This document shows, piece by piece, positions 26,046 through 39,105 of a DNA stretch of 64,000 nt (within the stretch, counting starts at the first letter, position 1; each line of letters begins with the position of its first letter). The notes beneath the pieces were generated by a model. It had not been told where the DNA came from. It searched no databases and saw only the letters and a program-made list of their open reading frames with translations. The stretch lies in contig NW_024881313.1 of assembly GCF_018691265.1 (NCBI RefSeq), forward strand, positions 14,811,518-14,875,517. Reading direction: 5' to 3'. The DNA is from Tyto alba. Taxonomy: Eukaryota > Chordata > Aves > Strigiformes > Tytonidae. The translations under genes and the position numbers were made by a program.

Positions 26046-29000
26046 TTTAACTGGTTTTGAAACACTGGAAAAATATCACATCTGTAATCAGGACTTTAGT
26101 AGCTAAAAATAAACATAGTTAAATCTTATTTAGTGTAAATTTGCACCAACTGAGAATCTATCATTTCAGTCTATAGTATGTTTTCTCCTGATTTCTGGCA
26201 TCCTGTTTTATTTCCAACAAAGAACTACAAGTCATGCAATTCACACATTTAAATAGTGATGGAAGTGATTCATCACAATAGATTCTGAACACACTTTCCA
26301 TCAACATCTCAATTTCTCAAGAGATTTTCTATGAACTCTAACAAAATTCCCTGTTAAACTGTATTCCCAAATCTTTTTCTCCAATTATTAAAATCTTAGT
26401 GGGAACCATAAGTAGACAAATCAAACAAGAAAAACCACATTTCTTTCCAGCTGAGTATGTAAATCCCACTCTCTAATGTTTTTCCTCCCAATTAAGCAAC
26501 TTGTAAACTTGATAAAACTTTTTTGAGGAAAAAAAATCCTATTAAAAAATCTAGAAACTGACTCTACATATATTTTCAGGATGAAACTCTGATACCTGAA
26601 TTGTGAAATAAATATATCTAACAATATATGAAAGCCCTGATCACCCTTAGGAAATGCTTCCATGACCTGAATGTGTCAAAAAGAGGGAGAAGCAGGTGAC
26701 CATACTGAAAAAAAACTTGAATGAGAGAACATCAGATCACTTTTTTATTGTACCACTGCAAATAATATATTTTTTACCACAATTCAGCATATGCTTAAAA
26801 TTGATTAATTACTTTTTTAAAATCATTTGTGTTACACAGTGAATGGTTTTGCTATATAAACTGTCAAAAAGCATCATCTCAAATACAGTGGAAGACAAAA
26901 GCATAGACAGCTCTGCTTAGAAAGCCTAAAACCACAGTGGAGTCTGGTGGGAGACGGAGCTTTCTCTTATCTATAGTTTAATTTTCAGGAAAGGTCCCTA
27001 GAAATAATAGATAAATAATTTCACTGAAAAGAAAATATTATTCTCATTTTCAGAATAACATTATTTAACTTCCACTACAAAACCTCAAAGAAACAGTTTA
27101 ATAAATCTTGATATCATTAGAATAAACTACCAGAAGATAAGAAAAAACTGTTTCTATGTTGTGCCCGCAAAACTGGATGCAACTTTTAGTGCTAATTTGT
27201 TATGCAAGTTAAAAAAATGAAATTGTAATAGTGTGGAGATGAACCAGCAAGTACACAATGAAAACTAAAAGAAAACCTAAAGGAAAAAAAAAAATAGTAC
27301 CTTTTGTTCCTTTTTTTTTCCCCTATCTCCTTGAGAACAAGAAAAATCCCACTTTCAGGATAGTCTGTGCCAAGGAAGCCTGGACTGATGTGGGTAATGA
27401 ATTAGAGGCACAGTCAGTGCTCCTCACCAGCACTGGGACAGGAGCAAACCTCTCTTTGTGACTCTGTGCAGCAGCTCTGCCACAACTCTACAAGGAGACA
27501 CTTCTGAACTACCATTATGCAGTTGAATCCTGCTGCTACACTGACTCAACAGCTGCATAATGTAGTCTCAGCCATTCATAAACAGCTTTATGCCTCTCCA
27601 TATTTTTAAATTTTTATTTGCAAGCAGTTAGTCGTAAGAGATATTTACATCTTTTTCAAAATATATACTAAGGTTAATCTTCTTTGACATGTTTTCAAGG
27701 ACTAAAATTTTACTTGAACCTAAAAAAATCCTCTGAAATTCTGATACCTCTGGAAAAAGAGATTAACATTCTTCAATTAACACAGGAGAAAGCTTTCTTC
27801 AAATTGATTTGCAGGCAGCACATATTATTTCATAAATTCAGAGATTAGATGTGCGGGTAAACTGGTTTCCAAGGTAACTGGACTAACCATGGGGAAGTCA
27901 TCAGGGTGATAAGTAACAAAAAATTTAGAAGGTACCACACGGAAATAGAAGTTGCTGAACTGTAGCTATTCAGATAAGCCTAAGATTTACTTATTTTACA
28001 CAAAGTAGAATAGGATTATTTAGAACAGTGTTTCTAATGTTTAAACTGCAAGGTCATGAACGGTGCCTGAAAACCTGACATGGGGCCAGAGAAGATGGTG
28101 CTTCTCACTGAACACTACAAGCACAAGCAGTAGATCAAGCCCTTCGGTGCTTGTGCAACCCAAACTGCCCCCCCAAGTTTCTGCTGCATTGCTGTTGGTT
28201 ATGGTAAATCAGGGACATGGACCCCAGCAGCAACGGGAAATCTGGGAAGTGTTTAAAACAACAGAGATGGCTGAAATATGGGGGTTTGGCCTTCACAGGT
28301 CCCCAATTAAGTTCTACTACAAATGCTGTGGAAAATAAATGAGCTCAACAACACTGAACTTCTGAAGCCTGATGAGGTTTTTCTTAGTTCTAGGCAATGC
28401 AATGTCCAGAAATACAGTTAGATAACAACACAGCAAAATATTTTGCTTATGTATGTTTAATTCATATGTGCAGACTTAAGTATCACTAAATACAGTACTT
28501 GACATTTGCAATTTTTTTTTTGGATGCCATGATTCAGCAAATGTTTAAATTGACTGTGCAAACTAGAAGGCGCAAGTGTTTCAGCCACTGAGAAATCCAT
28601 CACTTAGAGCAAATTAAAACATAACCGAGAAATAAAAATAGCTGGCCTTAGATAGTGCCTTCTAGGTCCAGTTTGCTTTTTCCTCTTGCACAAATTGCAT
28701 AACATATATCAATTTGCCATATCAATCCACACTGCAGTTTGAATTCAAGGCAAAACACGAACAACATACATTAGCAGACAAGATTTTTAACTAAAGGCAT
28801 GCATAGATGCACACAAGCAGTCTGGAAAAAAAAAAATTGTTTTGCATGCAAACCAGGAATGTTCCTCCTAGTCTGCTGCTGCCACTGGTAGCACAGAGAG
28901 GAAGGGACCATTTTTTTCTGTGGAGATGGAAGAAGGGCTTTCTGGAAAATGGGATGAGTTGCTGACAAGCATCTGCTGTTTCCAAGAGAGGGAGAAACTC

Positions 29001-32000
29001 TGACATGTAGCCAGGGCCCAAGGCCACAATGTGGGGGACACGTGAGGGAGAAAGTCTGTCTTTGTGTCAGAGCCTAAATTGGGTAGTTCATTTAATTTAT
29101 TTTAAATACATCACCATGGTATATTACATACAATGGATTCACTTTTGTTACTCTATACTGGGGGATACTATGTTAGTTTTCTTTTTCAGTGCTCCAGATA
29201 GTATTTTTGAAAGCTTCTGAAAAGACCTGGGAGAGAAAAGACCAGTTCATAAAATCTGAAATACTTCCCAGAGTTCAATCCTGTAAGCCGCTTCTCGACT
29301 AGGAACATCATCATCTTACTGTAAAAATTCAGGGGGCTTCTGTATTAATATAAACTGAAATAGCTTTGCACTAAGTGCAGATAGTCCTAGATCACATAAA
29401 ATACTCACGCGCTGTTACATGCTTCTTGTGTACTAATTTCTTAATTTGCAGTACCAGAAAAAAGTTTGATACAGCAACAAGATAACCCCACATAACAGCA
29501 AAAATATCTTGTGCAGATTCAAACACAAAATCCTCCACATTATATAATGGCTCTGAAAACTACTTAAAGAACACAGTAAGAAATAACTTTTCTTAAGATA
29601 TCCACAGAAAGAGAAAAAAACACCACCAAACCCCAAACTTTTAGCTTGGCTAAGGATAACTCATTGCACTGGGGGGAGGCATTAATTTGCCTCTCGCTAA
29701 CAGCAGGATTCTACTGTTCTTCTACATCTGTCCACAATTTAGCAAAACAGAAACAAAATATCAAAACAAAGTCCGGGGCACACAGTAGCACAAAAAAATC
29801 CCCTAGGTTTTATCATCCTGTAAAATACTTAAACAACTGGAAGTCCAGAGAGCTTCTCAATGGGACAGAATAATTCTGTCAGCTTAACATCTCTGCATCA
29901 AGCTTCCCAGCACCTTCAGTCGAAGGTTAGCACCGGAAGAGTCACTGTACTTGCTGTGTAAACATGCTTTAAACCACCACAGGAAAAAGAAAAAAAAGGC
30001 CACCATCTGTAAAAGACATATAACAACATACAGCTGCCTCTACAGAATGACATAAAGATGAAACAGCTATCCCCTCCAACTGCAAGAGAAAACTCTCTGA
30101 TTCTGCAAATGTTGCATGCTGAAAAAAATCTTACCAGAAGTCTGCGCCCGCGTCCTCTGGTATATGGAAAACAGACATTTATTTAGTTGCACACAGGATC
30201 CTAGATACTCAGTTCAATCATGAAAGCAATTTTGTCTTCGAATTGGAAGCTTTCTAAACTACATCCTTGAATTACTATAAATAAAATTATGTGAAAGCAT
30301 CAAGTAAGTTCACAATCTTTTGTTGTGAGGAATATATAATTATTAGCAAATTCTATAACCATCCATCAGCAATTAGCATTTCAACAGGCAGGCTCAGTAA
30401 GGAGAACTTGCTTGACTTATGTTATGCAACACATAAGACGAAGTACATGACTACATTACAAGGTAAATTAAGTCTTTTACTGAACACCAAAATGCTACAA
30501 GTAGACTGCTTTTGGTACCAACCCATCTTTTTTAATTTTAATTCAGGTACAACTAAATTATTCTGCTGCCTGCTGCAGCAATATATACACGTATTTCCCA
30601 TGACAGTCCCCCTACTCTTAGATCTCTTTTGTTTCCTGAACATAGCTGGGTACCATTATATGAAGGAAAGGAGTACAGATTCTGGGAATTATAATTTGTT
30701 TCCGGCTTCTACTGGACAAGCATATAATTACATCCATGACAGATAATATTTTCAAACAAGTATCAAGTCACATTGGACTGCTGCAGAGAAGAAAGCACTA
30801 TCATAAAAACACTAGGAACTCAAAGCAGAGGCTGAAGCTGCTTTCTTTTACTTCCTCTATATTAATTTCAGTTTCAGTTCTGCGGAAGGTACCATTGACA
30901 GACAACAAACGCGTTCTTGTCAGTCAGCACTACATGAGGTTCCATTCTGTCCACAGTACATTACACACCTTTCGTTAAATTCTGAAACCTGGTTTCACAG
31001 TTAGTAAAGAGCTATGACAACATGGGAGTTATATTTTGGAGATGTTGAAGACTGGGCCGAAGTTCTCTCAAAGTGATGAAGGACAGGGCAGTGGTGCAGG
31101 CAGGAGGCAAGCATTCTAACATGGGGAGCTGCAGCTTCTGGCTCTTTCCCCAGATTTCACCTGTACCTCATTTACCTGTAAGTCAGTGAGCACATATGGT
31201 AAACGGTGAATAATATTTTCCTTCTGAAATGTAATATTATGACATTGATTCATCAGTATCGTAAGACTCCCCAAAAGCACTTATCTAAATTTTACCATTT
31301 TTATTTTCCATTAAAATATGAAGGTCTCGGTTCTTTTCCTCTCTCCCAGTAATCCCAGTTGCATAACTGAGCATTATATCATCTTCTTCTGTTTCTCTCC
31401 CTACTATGTTATCTGTTGGGCTTATTTATATACATTATGCAGACAAAGAGACATTCTAGCCACAAAGTGAGCTAATTCTACTCACAAAGTGAGTATCTCG
31501 ATAAGGCCCTGACTGTGTATCAAAACCAGGGCGGCTTCAAGACATGAATAAGAAAGCCTATCCTGGTGATCCTGGTTTCAAAATTCTTCTAGCTTCTTTT
31601 TTCACTGATGTTTTATTTATCTTTTTTTCCCCCTTGGGGAATGCTCCACATTCAGATTTCTTTAGAGTACTGAAGTTAAATGTTAGTCTTTGTCACCTTC
31701 CAGCCACCACTTTCAAATAGCATAATGGGAGAGACAATCTGAAAAAAAAGGTCAGGTTTCAACTGGTACTGTGACTGAAGAAAATAGGATGGAAAAGCAT
31801 CCAGAAGAGAAGTCTATTTATTATCACTAACTGGGACTGCAATACAGGAAAGTTTTTATGGTCTTACCAGTTGGTCAAAGGAAAACACATTTATGTACTG
31901 ACTAAACTAAAAATCTGGAGTTGAGCACTTAAAACCCCCACATAATCTGAAGGGAAATTAAGTTACATTAGCGGTAGTGCTTCACAAAGTAAGCACAAAC

Positions 32001-35000
32001 ATCAACCAAGGCCTTGCCTAGAGTCAAGAATCAATTTATGGAGTACTGCAGTCTCTGACTACTTCTTCCAGCTTACAGCCGTAATAAGAGCTGCAAACAC
32101 ATCCCTCCCTTTACCTAGGGCTCAAAGCCTACAACTGCCTCCTGAAGGCAGGCAACTGTTGCATTTGATCAAAAAAATGGGAAAGATCTAACTGTTCGTG
32201 AATGCCTATCCAGGAGAGAAAGAGATGACAGTGGTGCACTTCATATAAAACCCAAGTGGTTTTAACACTCATCCACTACATGGGAGTTAAAATTCAATTC
32301 CCTTTAAGTCAAAGAATCATTTTCTAAACTGGATAACTCCTTACCTATTTCATTTTGACAAGCCTTTCAGCACATCTCAGATCCCAAAGCTGCCCTCAGT
32401 CTAAACACGAAGCTGCACAACCATCTTTGCCCTTGTGTTCTTTCTACTGCCGATACCTACAAATTCTTTCTGTACAGACAGTTCTTGTGGTCCCACCTTC
32501 AACAGAAAGAGTGAAAGAACACACAGTGTAACTCACAGAATAATGTTCAGGTAGATTCTCTCCTAGAAAACGAAGGAGGGAGGTCTGAGTCCCCTTCCTA
32601 GGCACACGTTCCAAAGATGGTTATCCTTTCTCCAAGCTCTTTTACTAACTGCATGGACAAGTCAAAATTTTATATAAAATTTGATTATATATTTGTAACA
32701 CACCTGAAAAAGCTGCCAGAGCCTTCATGATATGATGTATATGCACTCCAAGATCAGTAAGAAACCCCATTAAGCGGCAGCAAAGGTTTTCTGAGCATCT
32801 CCTTGATCAGCTTATAGAATAGTGATGTGATCACACAAAGGAGACTAGTAACTGACTTGTAACTGAACTCAAGAACTGCTTTCAACTGAAGGTACTACAC
32901 TCTTTCACAAAGCTGATGCCATTTGTTATAACCCAAAAACACAGGATTTTTTTTTAGTTATACATCAAAAGTACTGAAAGTTAGGAACTATAAGTCATTT
33001 GCTTTCTTATCAAAGTAGCTTTGCATTTCTTTGAATACTATCAGACACTGAACCTGTTTCCAGAAAAGCATCATCATAGTTTTGTTATGAGATCTACCTA
33101 AAGCTGACATTTTCCGACACAGATCTTGTAACTGGATGAAGGGACCATCCCACCCGCACTTAGAATAATTAGACAGCAGACTACATTTTCAGTGCACTGT
33201 TTTAGTCTCCTTGCAGAACAGACTGCAATTCCCAGGGCTGGTTGCTTTCGGAAAACAGTCAGAGCAAAGAGTAAAGGCCAGTACTGCCCACAGTTCTCAG
33301 ATTTTGTTTTCTCATCACAGATAGTTTGCTGTAGCTTCCTTTTATTGGTTCACTCTCTTCTAGCTGATAAGCTGTTGAATCTTTTTTTTTACAGCAGACT
33401 CTAGACAAAGCTATAAGCTTTTCCTTAATCATGATGTGAAATTAAGAAGTATCTTTGTAGTGCAGATCAGTGCATCAGTAAGGTCAGACTGTAGAATAGG
33501 TAAAATATTGCCTAGTCACTGAAGTGATTCTGTAGACACGTCCACATTAAACTTCAACAGTGCTGCGATAAGACAAAAAACCCCAACAGTTAAAGGCCCC
33601 TCTATTCCATGACATGGATGTTATGATTTTAGCTAAAAAAACACCCTACAACCTCACTGCTAGGCTTTTATTGTGGCAAGTGCACTGGCAATTCATGTAG
33701 AGAGATTCCTCCTCAGCTTTCAGTGGTGACAAGTATGCTTCCATCTTTACAAAAAACTCTAAGTCATCTCAATTTGACAAGCTTTTTAATGTTAAGTGCC
33801 ACCTTATTCTGCTGTATTACATCACACTCAAGTTTTGTATGTTCCAAACTTTCCCATTCACATTTGCTTCTTTTCAGTTGCTGCCACACACCCATGAGAA
33901 AAGGAAGTGCTGCCTGTCAGTTTTGCAGCTCTCCTGATGCCCACTCTGCTTGGCACTGCCAAATGCGGTGTAAGAGCAGAAAAAAAATCAGTATCTGTGT
34001 GCTTCTTCAGGTCATTGCCATCATCATGTCCGCCCAGCTGCCCTGTTATCAGTGCACGCTGATCCCTTATCTTCTATTCCCTGTGTGCTAACCAAATGGT
34101 GCAGAAGACTCAGTGGTGTTGTAATGACCGTTTCCAGCGTTGTTGTCTGCCCATCTTGTACAGTATAGTTTGCATAGCACAGCATGGTATAGTTCAGTTT
34201 GATACTCCATCACGTGCCATCAAGAATTCCTGCATGTAAGCTCAGTGAACTGAATCAGAGCCGGTGGTGTAACCCCTGGAAATCTGCTATCAGTACTACT
34301 AATTTACCAATCAAGTTCATGATGGTAGCATGACAAAGGGCTGCACAATGTCAGGGAGTCCCAAAACTGTCTTATTTCTGATGGTAACACTGATGTCTGC
34401 ACCAAATATACAGATGGCTATGAGCAGGAATTGATTCAAAGTAAGATAGTTTAAATGTAATTTATTCTACAATTGCATTTTTTTTCACTTTAAGAACTTA
34501 ATCAAATCTGAGGTCTGAAAGGGGGATGAGGGACAGTCCTCCTCCTCTTCTACTGTTGGTAATTTTTTCAAGTAGTGAGACAAAAGATAAAATTTTGACC
34601 TTCATTTTCAAAGTAATCCAAGCCAGTCATTAAAAGACAACTATTATTCAGCAGGTCACCAAGTCATGTATCTTGGAATTCCAGTGCTAATAAAAGACAA
34701 AGAATTTGATCTAGTATTTCATGATTATAGTACCACTCTTGTTTAAAAGAGAACAAAAAATACCTTATACCAGAAGAGAAGTCACACCATGCTTACCCTT
34801 AACAGACATTTTTGCTACACCCTCCTGGCAGGTTTATCTTTTACTGCAAAAATTCTTGCAGCTAAAGCAAGCCCCGCACCCTTGGGAGTATTATGTTTAT
34901 CATGTAAGAATAAATTACAGAGTTTTTAAGACAAAAATTTCTCTTTCAAAGCCTTTTGATGAATTACCGCTACAATATTTTATTAGTCAAGTATCTGCAT

Positions 35001-37344
35001 ACACAAATAAGTTTGTTCTTTTAATTCTTACTTTTCTAAGCGTACAACTGTATCTTCTAAAAAGGGGTAGCAACAGATCCGCCTGTAAATTGGCCAGGTG
35101 AAGCAGATACTGCACACAACACGGCCCAAAGAAGATGCTTCCTCTCCTCTCAGGTGTTAGACACAGTTTTAAGGAAAACTGTGATGGAACATATGGCACA
35201 TCTAGATTTTGTTGTCTCACACAATGAACAGGCAAGCTATCAGAAGCAAAGAGTGAGATCAGATAAAAGATCTGTGGAGGGAACATGAACAACCAGAGAA
35301 TGAGCAGCATTTATAGAGCCTCTATGGATATGAAGCTCACATTCAACACATTATTTACTTATTATAAATAATAAAACACAATAAACAAAATCCACAGATA
35401 ATGCTGTAACAAAATAAACTCAGTGGGAAAAAAAGGACCAGAATAAATTCTTCAGGCTTTCAAGTGATGAATATGCTCTATGTAAAACAATAACAGAAAT
35501 TAATAAACTGACAATTAAAAAAGAAGCTGCTTTTTTTTTTCCTTTTCTGTTTTTTAAGGTAATGCAAAATGACAACTATGTAGCCCTAGAAAACAAGAAA
35601 ACTGAGGATAAAAAAGGAAATTATGTCCTCGGCCATCAACAAAACTAACTGCAGCCCAGCAAGTGTCCAGAATCAATACAGGGGAAAAATTAAAAGAAGA
35701 CAACCAGAAACTACATATTTTTAAAAAAATTTAAAAATCTACGAGGCAGACCACAATGCTCAGATAACATCAGAAAGTCATCTGAGGCAAAATGGTGAAG
35801 AAAGGGTTCAATCGCATATTTTGGATAATGCTAGACTGCAGGACTACTGATGCAGCAGTAAGCGGTTAACTCTTTAAAAAAAGGCCGCAAACCTGACCTA
35901 TGGCTTGAGTCCTAAATGCTGCAAGTGCAGCACTACCACGTACCAGCTGCACTGGCTTATGAAAGCTGGGGCAGGACCCAGCCAGGGCAGGGTGCTGGGT
36001 GCTGATGAGGCTCCGACTCAGCCCACGCTCCCACCCCCTCACCCGGCTGGGGTAGGGGTCCCCCACCACCCCACCAAAACACCAGCCGAGCCCCCATGGC
36101 TCTCATCGCTGTGCTGATGGAAGCTAAATCCTGTGTTCTCAAGCTCAGAAACATGCAGTTCTTAATGGCATGGATTAACTACAGGGGTTCTCCAGGGCTT
36201 AGAGACATGAGCAACCCTCTGGACTAGAAAAATTAAATAACATAAATCACATATGGGCATGACATGCTTGCTTTAACAGATCCACTTTCAAGCCAAAGGA
36301 GTGAAGAACAATTTACTTTATACTACTCACAGTCTTTCAGTTTTAATCCCTTCATTCAACGTGCTACTCAAAAAACCTCCTGCTAACCTCTCTGATGTTT
36401 TATAAACCGCTGTTGGTCATCTTCAGCCATAAACCCTGGCCTCACTTCTGGGAGTTCCTGAGCTTTACAGAATCAGCAAAATGCCCCTCTCCACCATTAT
36501 CAGAAGTATTTAATAGATAAACTAGACAATGTTAGCAGCTAGGTACATTTTATGAAGTGAGTAATTGCACTGAAGGTGTGCAGAACAGTGTAGAATTATT
36601 AACCAGTTTGACCAGAGCTTTTGAGTACTCAGCCTCAACCGAGAGCTCAGTTCACATTCCCGTTCCAACCAAGGCTTACCCAGATGCAGGACAGCAACAG
36701 CCATACGAACTTTGGCTACTGCTATATGCAAAATGTTAGAGGGCTTTGCGCCTCTGCTGCAAATGAACACTACCTCTCAACAGTTTAATTTCTGTACAGG
36801 CTGTTTTAAATTTCTCCTCTTAATCATAAATATCTAACTAATAATATTTGTTTAAACATTTCCCCAAAATTTTTCTGCATTGTTAGAAGTTACTTGTAAG
36901 GTTAGGTCAATTTGCTCATGCTATAATACAACAAAATATGTTCAAAAAAACCTTAAAATCCTTTCTTAGATAGCTATTTTAATTGACAGTGGTGGGTCTA
37001 GGTTCTCATTAACAGGAAATATTAAAAGGCTATTATCAGTTCTCAAACTAAGCTATCTGTAATCACAGGTAAAACTTCAAGCTGTATTCAGATGAGCTCT
37101 TGTTAAAATATTCATATATATTTAAGAAACGTTAACTATTACAATCAGAGAGAACCTACTGGAGCTGCTGTACCACCTTTGGATTGGCAAAACCGTGCAG
37201 TCTTATAATTAGATAAATAATATGAGAAGTCACTTAGTATATTTTTACAAATAATAAAATGAAAAGAATTCACCTTGGATGCAATTTAGCTGCTTCCTTT
37301 GCCAAAGTTCACTATTAGGAAAATATTTTTTTTCTGATTGAAAT
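26046..37344. other. Intronic sequence without recognised genes
   Basis: About 11.3 kb of AT-rich intron. A moderately GC-rich block lies at 35880-36140, with no product recognised. The open frame of 151 codons at 30291-30746 (+) begins with GTG and looks like chance. Confidence 0.5.
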
Positions 37345-39105
37345 GAAGCCACAGAACCAAAGGACGGTTAAGGTTGGAAGGGACCTATGGAAGTCACCTG
37401 GATCAACTTCCCTGCTTAAGCAGGGCCACTTAGAACTGGTTGCCCAGGACCGTGTCCAGACAGCTTTTGAGTATCTCCAAGGATGGAGTCTCCAAAACAT
37501 CTCTGGGCAAGCTGTGCCACTGCTCAGTCACCATCACAGGGGAAAAAGTGTTTCCTGATGCTCAGAGGGAACCTCCTGTAAAAAGCCCTTACCCATTTGG
37601 TTCCCACTGTCTCTGTCACTGGGCACCACTGGAAAGCGCCTGCCCCCATCTGCTTTGCACCCTCCCTTCAGGCATTCATATAAATTACTAAGATCACCCT
37701 TGAGCCTTCTCTTCTGTAGGCTAAACAGTCCCAGTGTCCTCATCCTTTCCTCATAAGAGAGCATAGGGAGAATCCCAAGCACAAATACAGGCTGGGCAAT
37801 GAATGGATTAAGAGCAGCCCTGAGGAGATGGACTTGGGGGTGTTGGCTGCTCAACATGACCTGGCAACATGCATTTGCAGCCCAGAAAGCCAACTGCATC
37901 ATGGGCTGCATCAAAAGAAGCATGACCAGTAGGTAGAAGGAGGTGATTCTCCCGCCCTACTCTGCTCTCATGTGATCCCACCTGCAGTGCTGTGTCCAGC
38001 TCTGGGGCACCCAACAAAAGAAGGACATGGACCTGCTTGAGCAAGTCCAGAGGAGGTCCCCGGAGATGACTGGGGGCTGGTACACTTCCCCTATGAAGAC
38101 AAGCTGAGAGAGATGGGGTTGTTCAGCCTGGAGGAGACTCCAGGGACACTTTATAGGAACCTTCCAGTATCGTAAGGGGGCCTACAAGAAAGCCAGAGAA
38201 GGATTTTTTACAAGGGCATCTAGTGATAGGACAAGGGGTAATGGCTTCATACTGAAAGAGGGTAGATTTATATTAGATGCAAGGAAGAAGTTCTTCATGG
38301 TGAGAGTGGTGAGACACTAGCACGGATTGCCCAGAGAAGCTGTGGCTGCCCCCTCCCTGGAAGTGTTCAAGGCCAGGCTGGATGGGACTTTGAGCAACCT
38401 GGTCTAGTGGAAGGTGTCCCTGCCCATGGCAGGGGGGGTTGGAACTAGATGATCTTCAAGGTCCTTTCCAACCCAAACTGTTCTATGTTTATATGCTTCA
38501 GACCCTTCATAACCTTCACGCACCTTCACTGGTCTCTCTCCAGTCTCTTGTACTGGGGAGCCCAGAACAGGACCCAGAACTCCAGTCGTGGCCTCACCAG
38601 TGCTGAACAGATGGGAAGGATCACCTCCCTCGGCCTGCTGGCAACACTCCTCCTAACACGGCCCAGGATACCACTAGCCTTGCTTGCTACATGGGCATAT
38701 TGCTGGCTCATGTTCAACTTCGTGTTCTCCAGGACTCCAGAACCTTTCTGCAAAGCTGCTTTCCAGCTGGGTGGCCCCCAACATATTCTGGTGCACAGGG
38801 CTGTTCCTCCCCAGATGCAGGACTTTGCACTTCTCCCTGTTCAACTTCATGAGGTTCCTATCTGCCCACTTCTCTGTTCAGGCACTTAACAATCTACCTC
38901 ACTGTCTGATCATCCAGCCCCTACTTCATCAGCCTCTCTATGAAGATGTTATGTCAAAAACTTTACTGAAGTGAATGGAGACAAGATCCATTGCTCTCCC
39001 CTCATCTATCAAGCCAGTCATTTCATTGTAGAAAGTTATGAGGTTGGTCAAGCATAACTTCCCCTTTTTAACAATCAAGGCTTACTGGTAATGACTGTGT
39101 CATGC
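37345..39105 (-). mobile_element. CR1 LINE, split by a second CR1
   Basis: Antisense CR1 3' sequence runs from about 37345 (GTTAAGGTTGGAAGGGACC) to TCCTCATAAGAGAG at 37762. It resumes at about 38490 with TATGCTTCAGACCCTTCATA and continues with sequence antisense to the ORF2 C-terminal region up to about 39105. The two halves are adjacent in the CR1 consensus, so the block between them is an insertion. The copy is 5'-truncated, as is usual for CR1, and carries no intact ORF. The outer 5' boundary is approximate. Confidence 0.9.
37766..38489 (+). mobile_element. CR1 LINE inserted into another CR1
   Basis: This plus-strand CR1 3' fragment starts abruptly inside ORF2 (AATCCCAAGCACAAATACAG) and ends with the CR1 tail around CCAACCCAAACTGTTCTATG. 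It is the same subfamily type as the copy at 1300-3773, sharing the GTGTCCCTGCCCATGGCAGG block near the 3' end. In-frame stops show it is dead. It must be younger than the reversed CR1 that surrounds it. Confidence 0.9.

Noticed and set aside
30291..30746. 151-codon plus-strand frame
   Set aside because: It starts at GTG, in AT-rich intron, with no recognisable domain.
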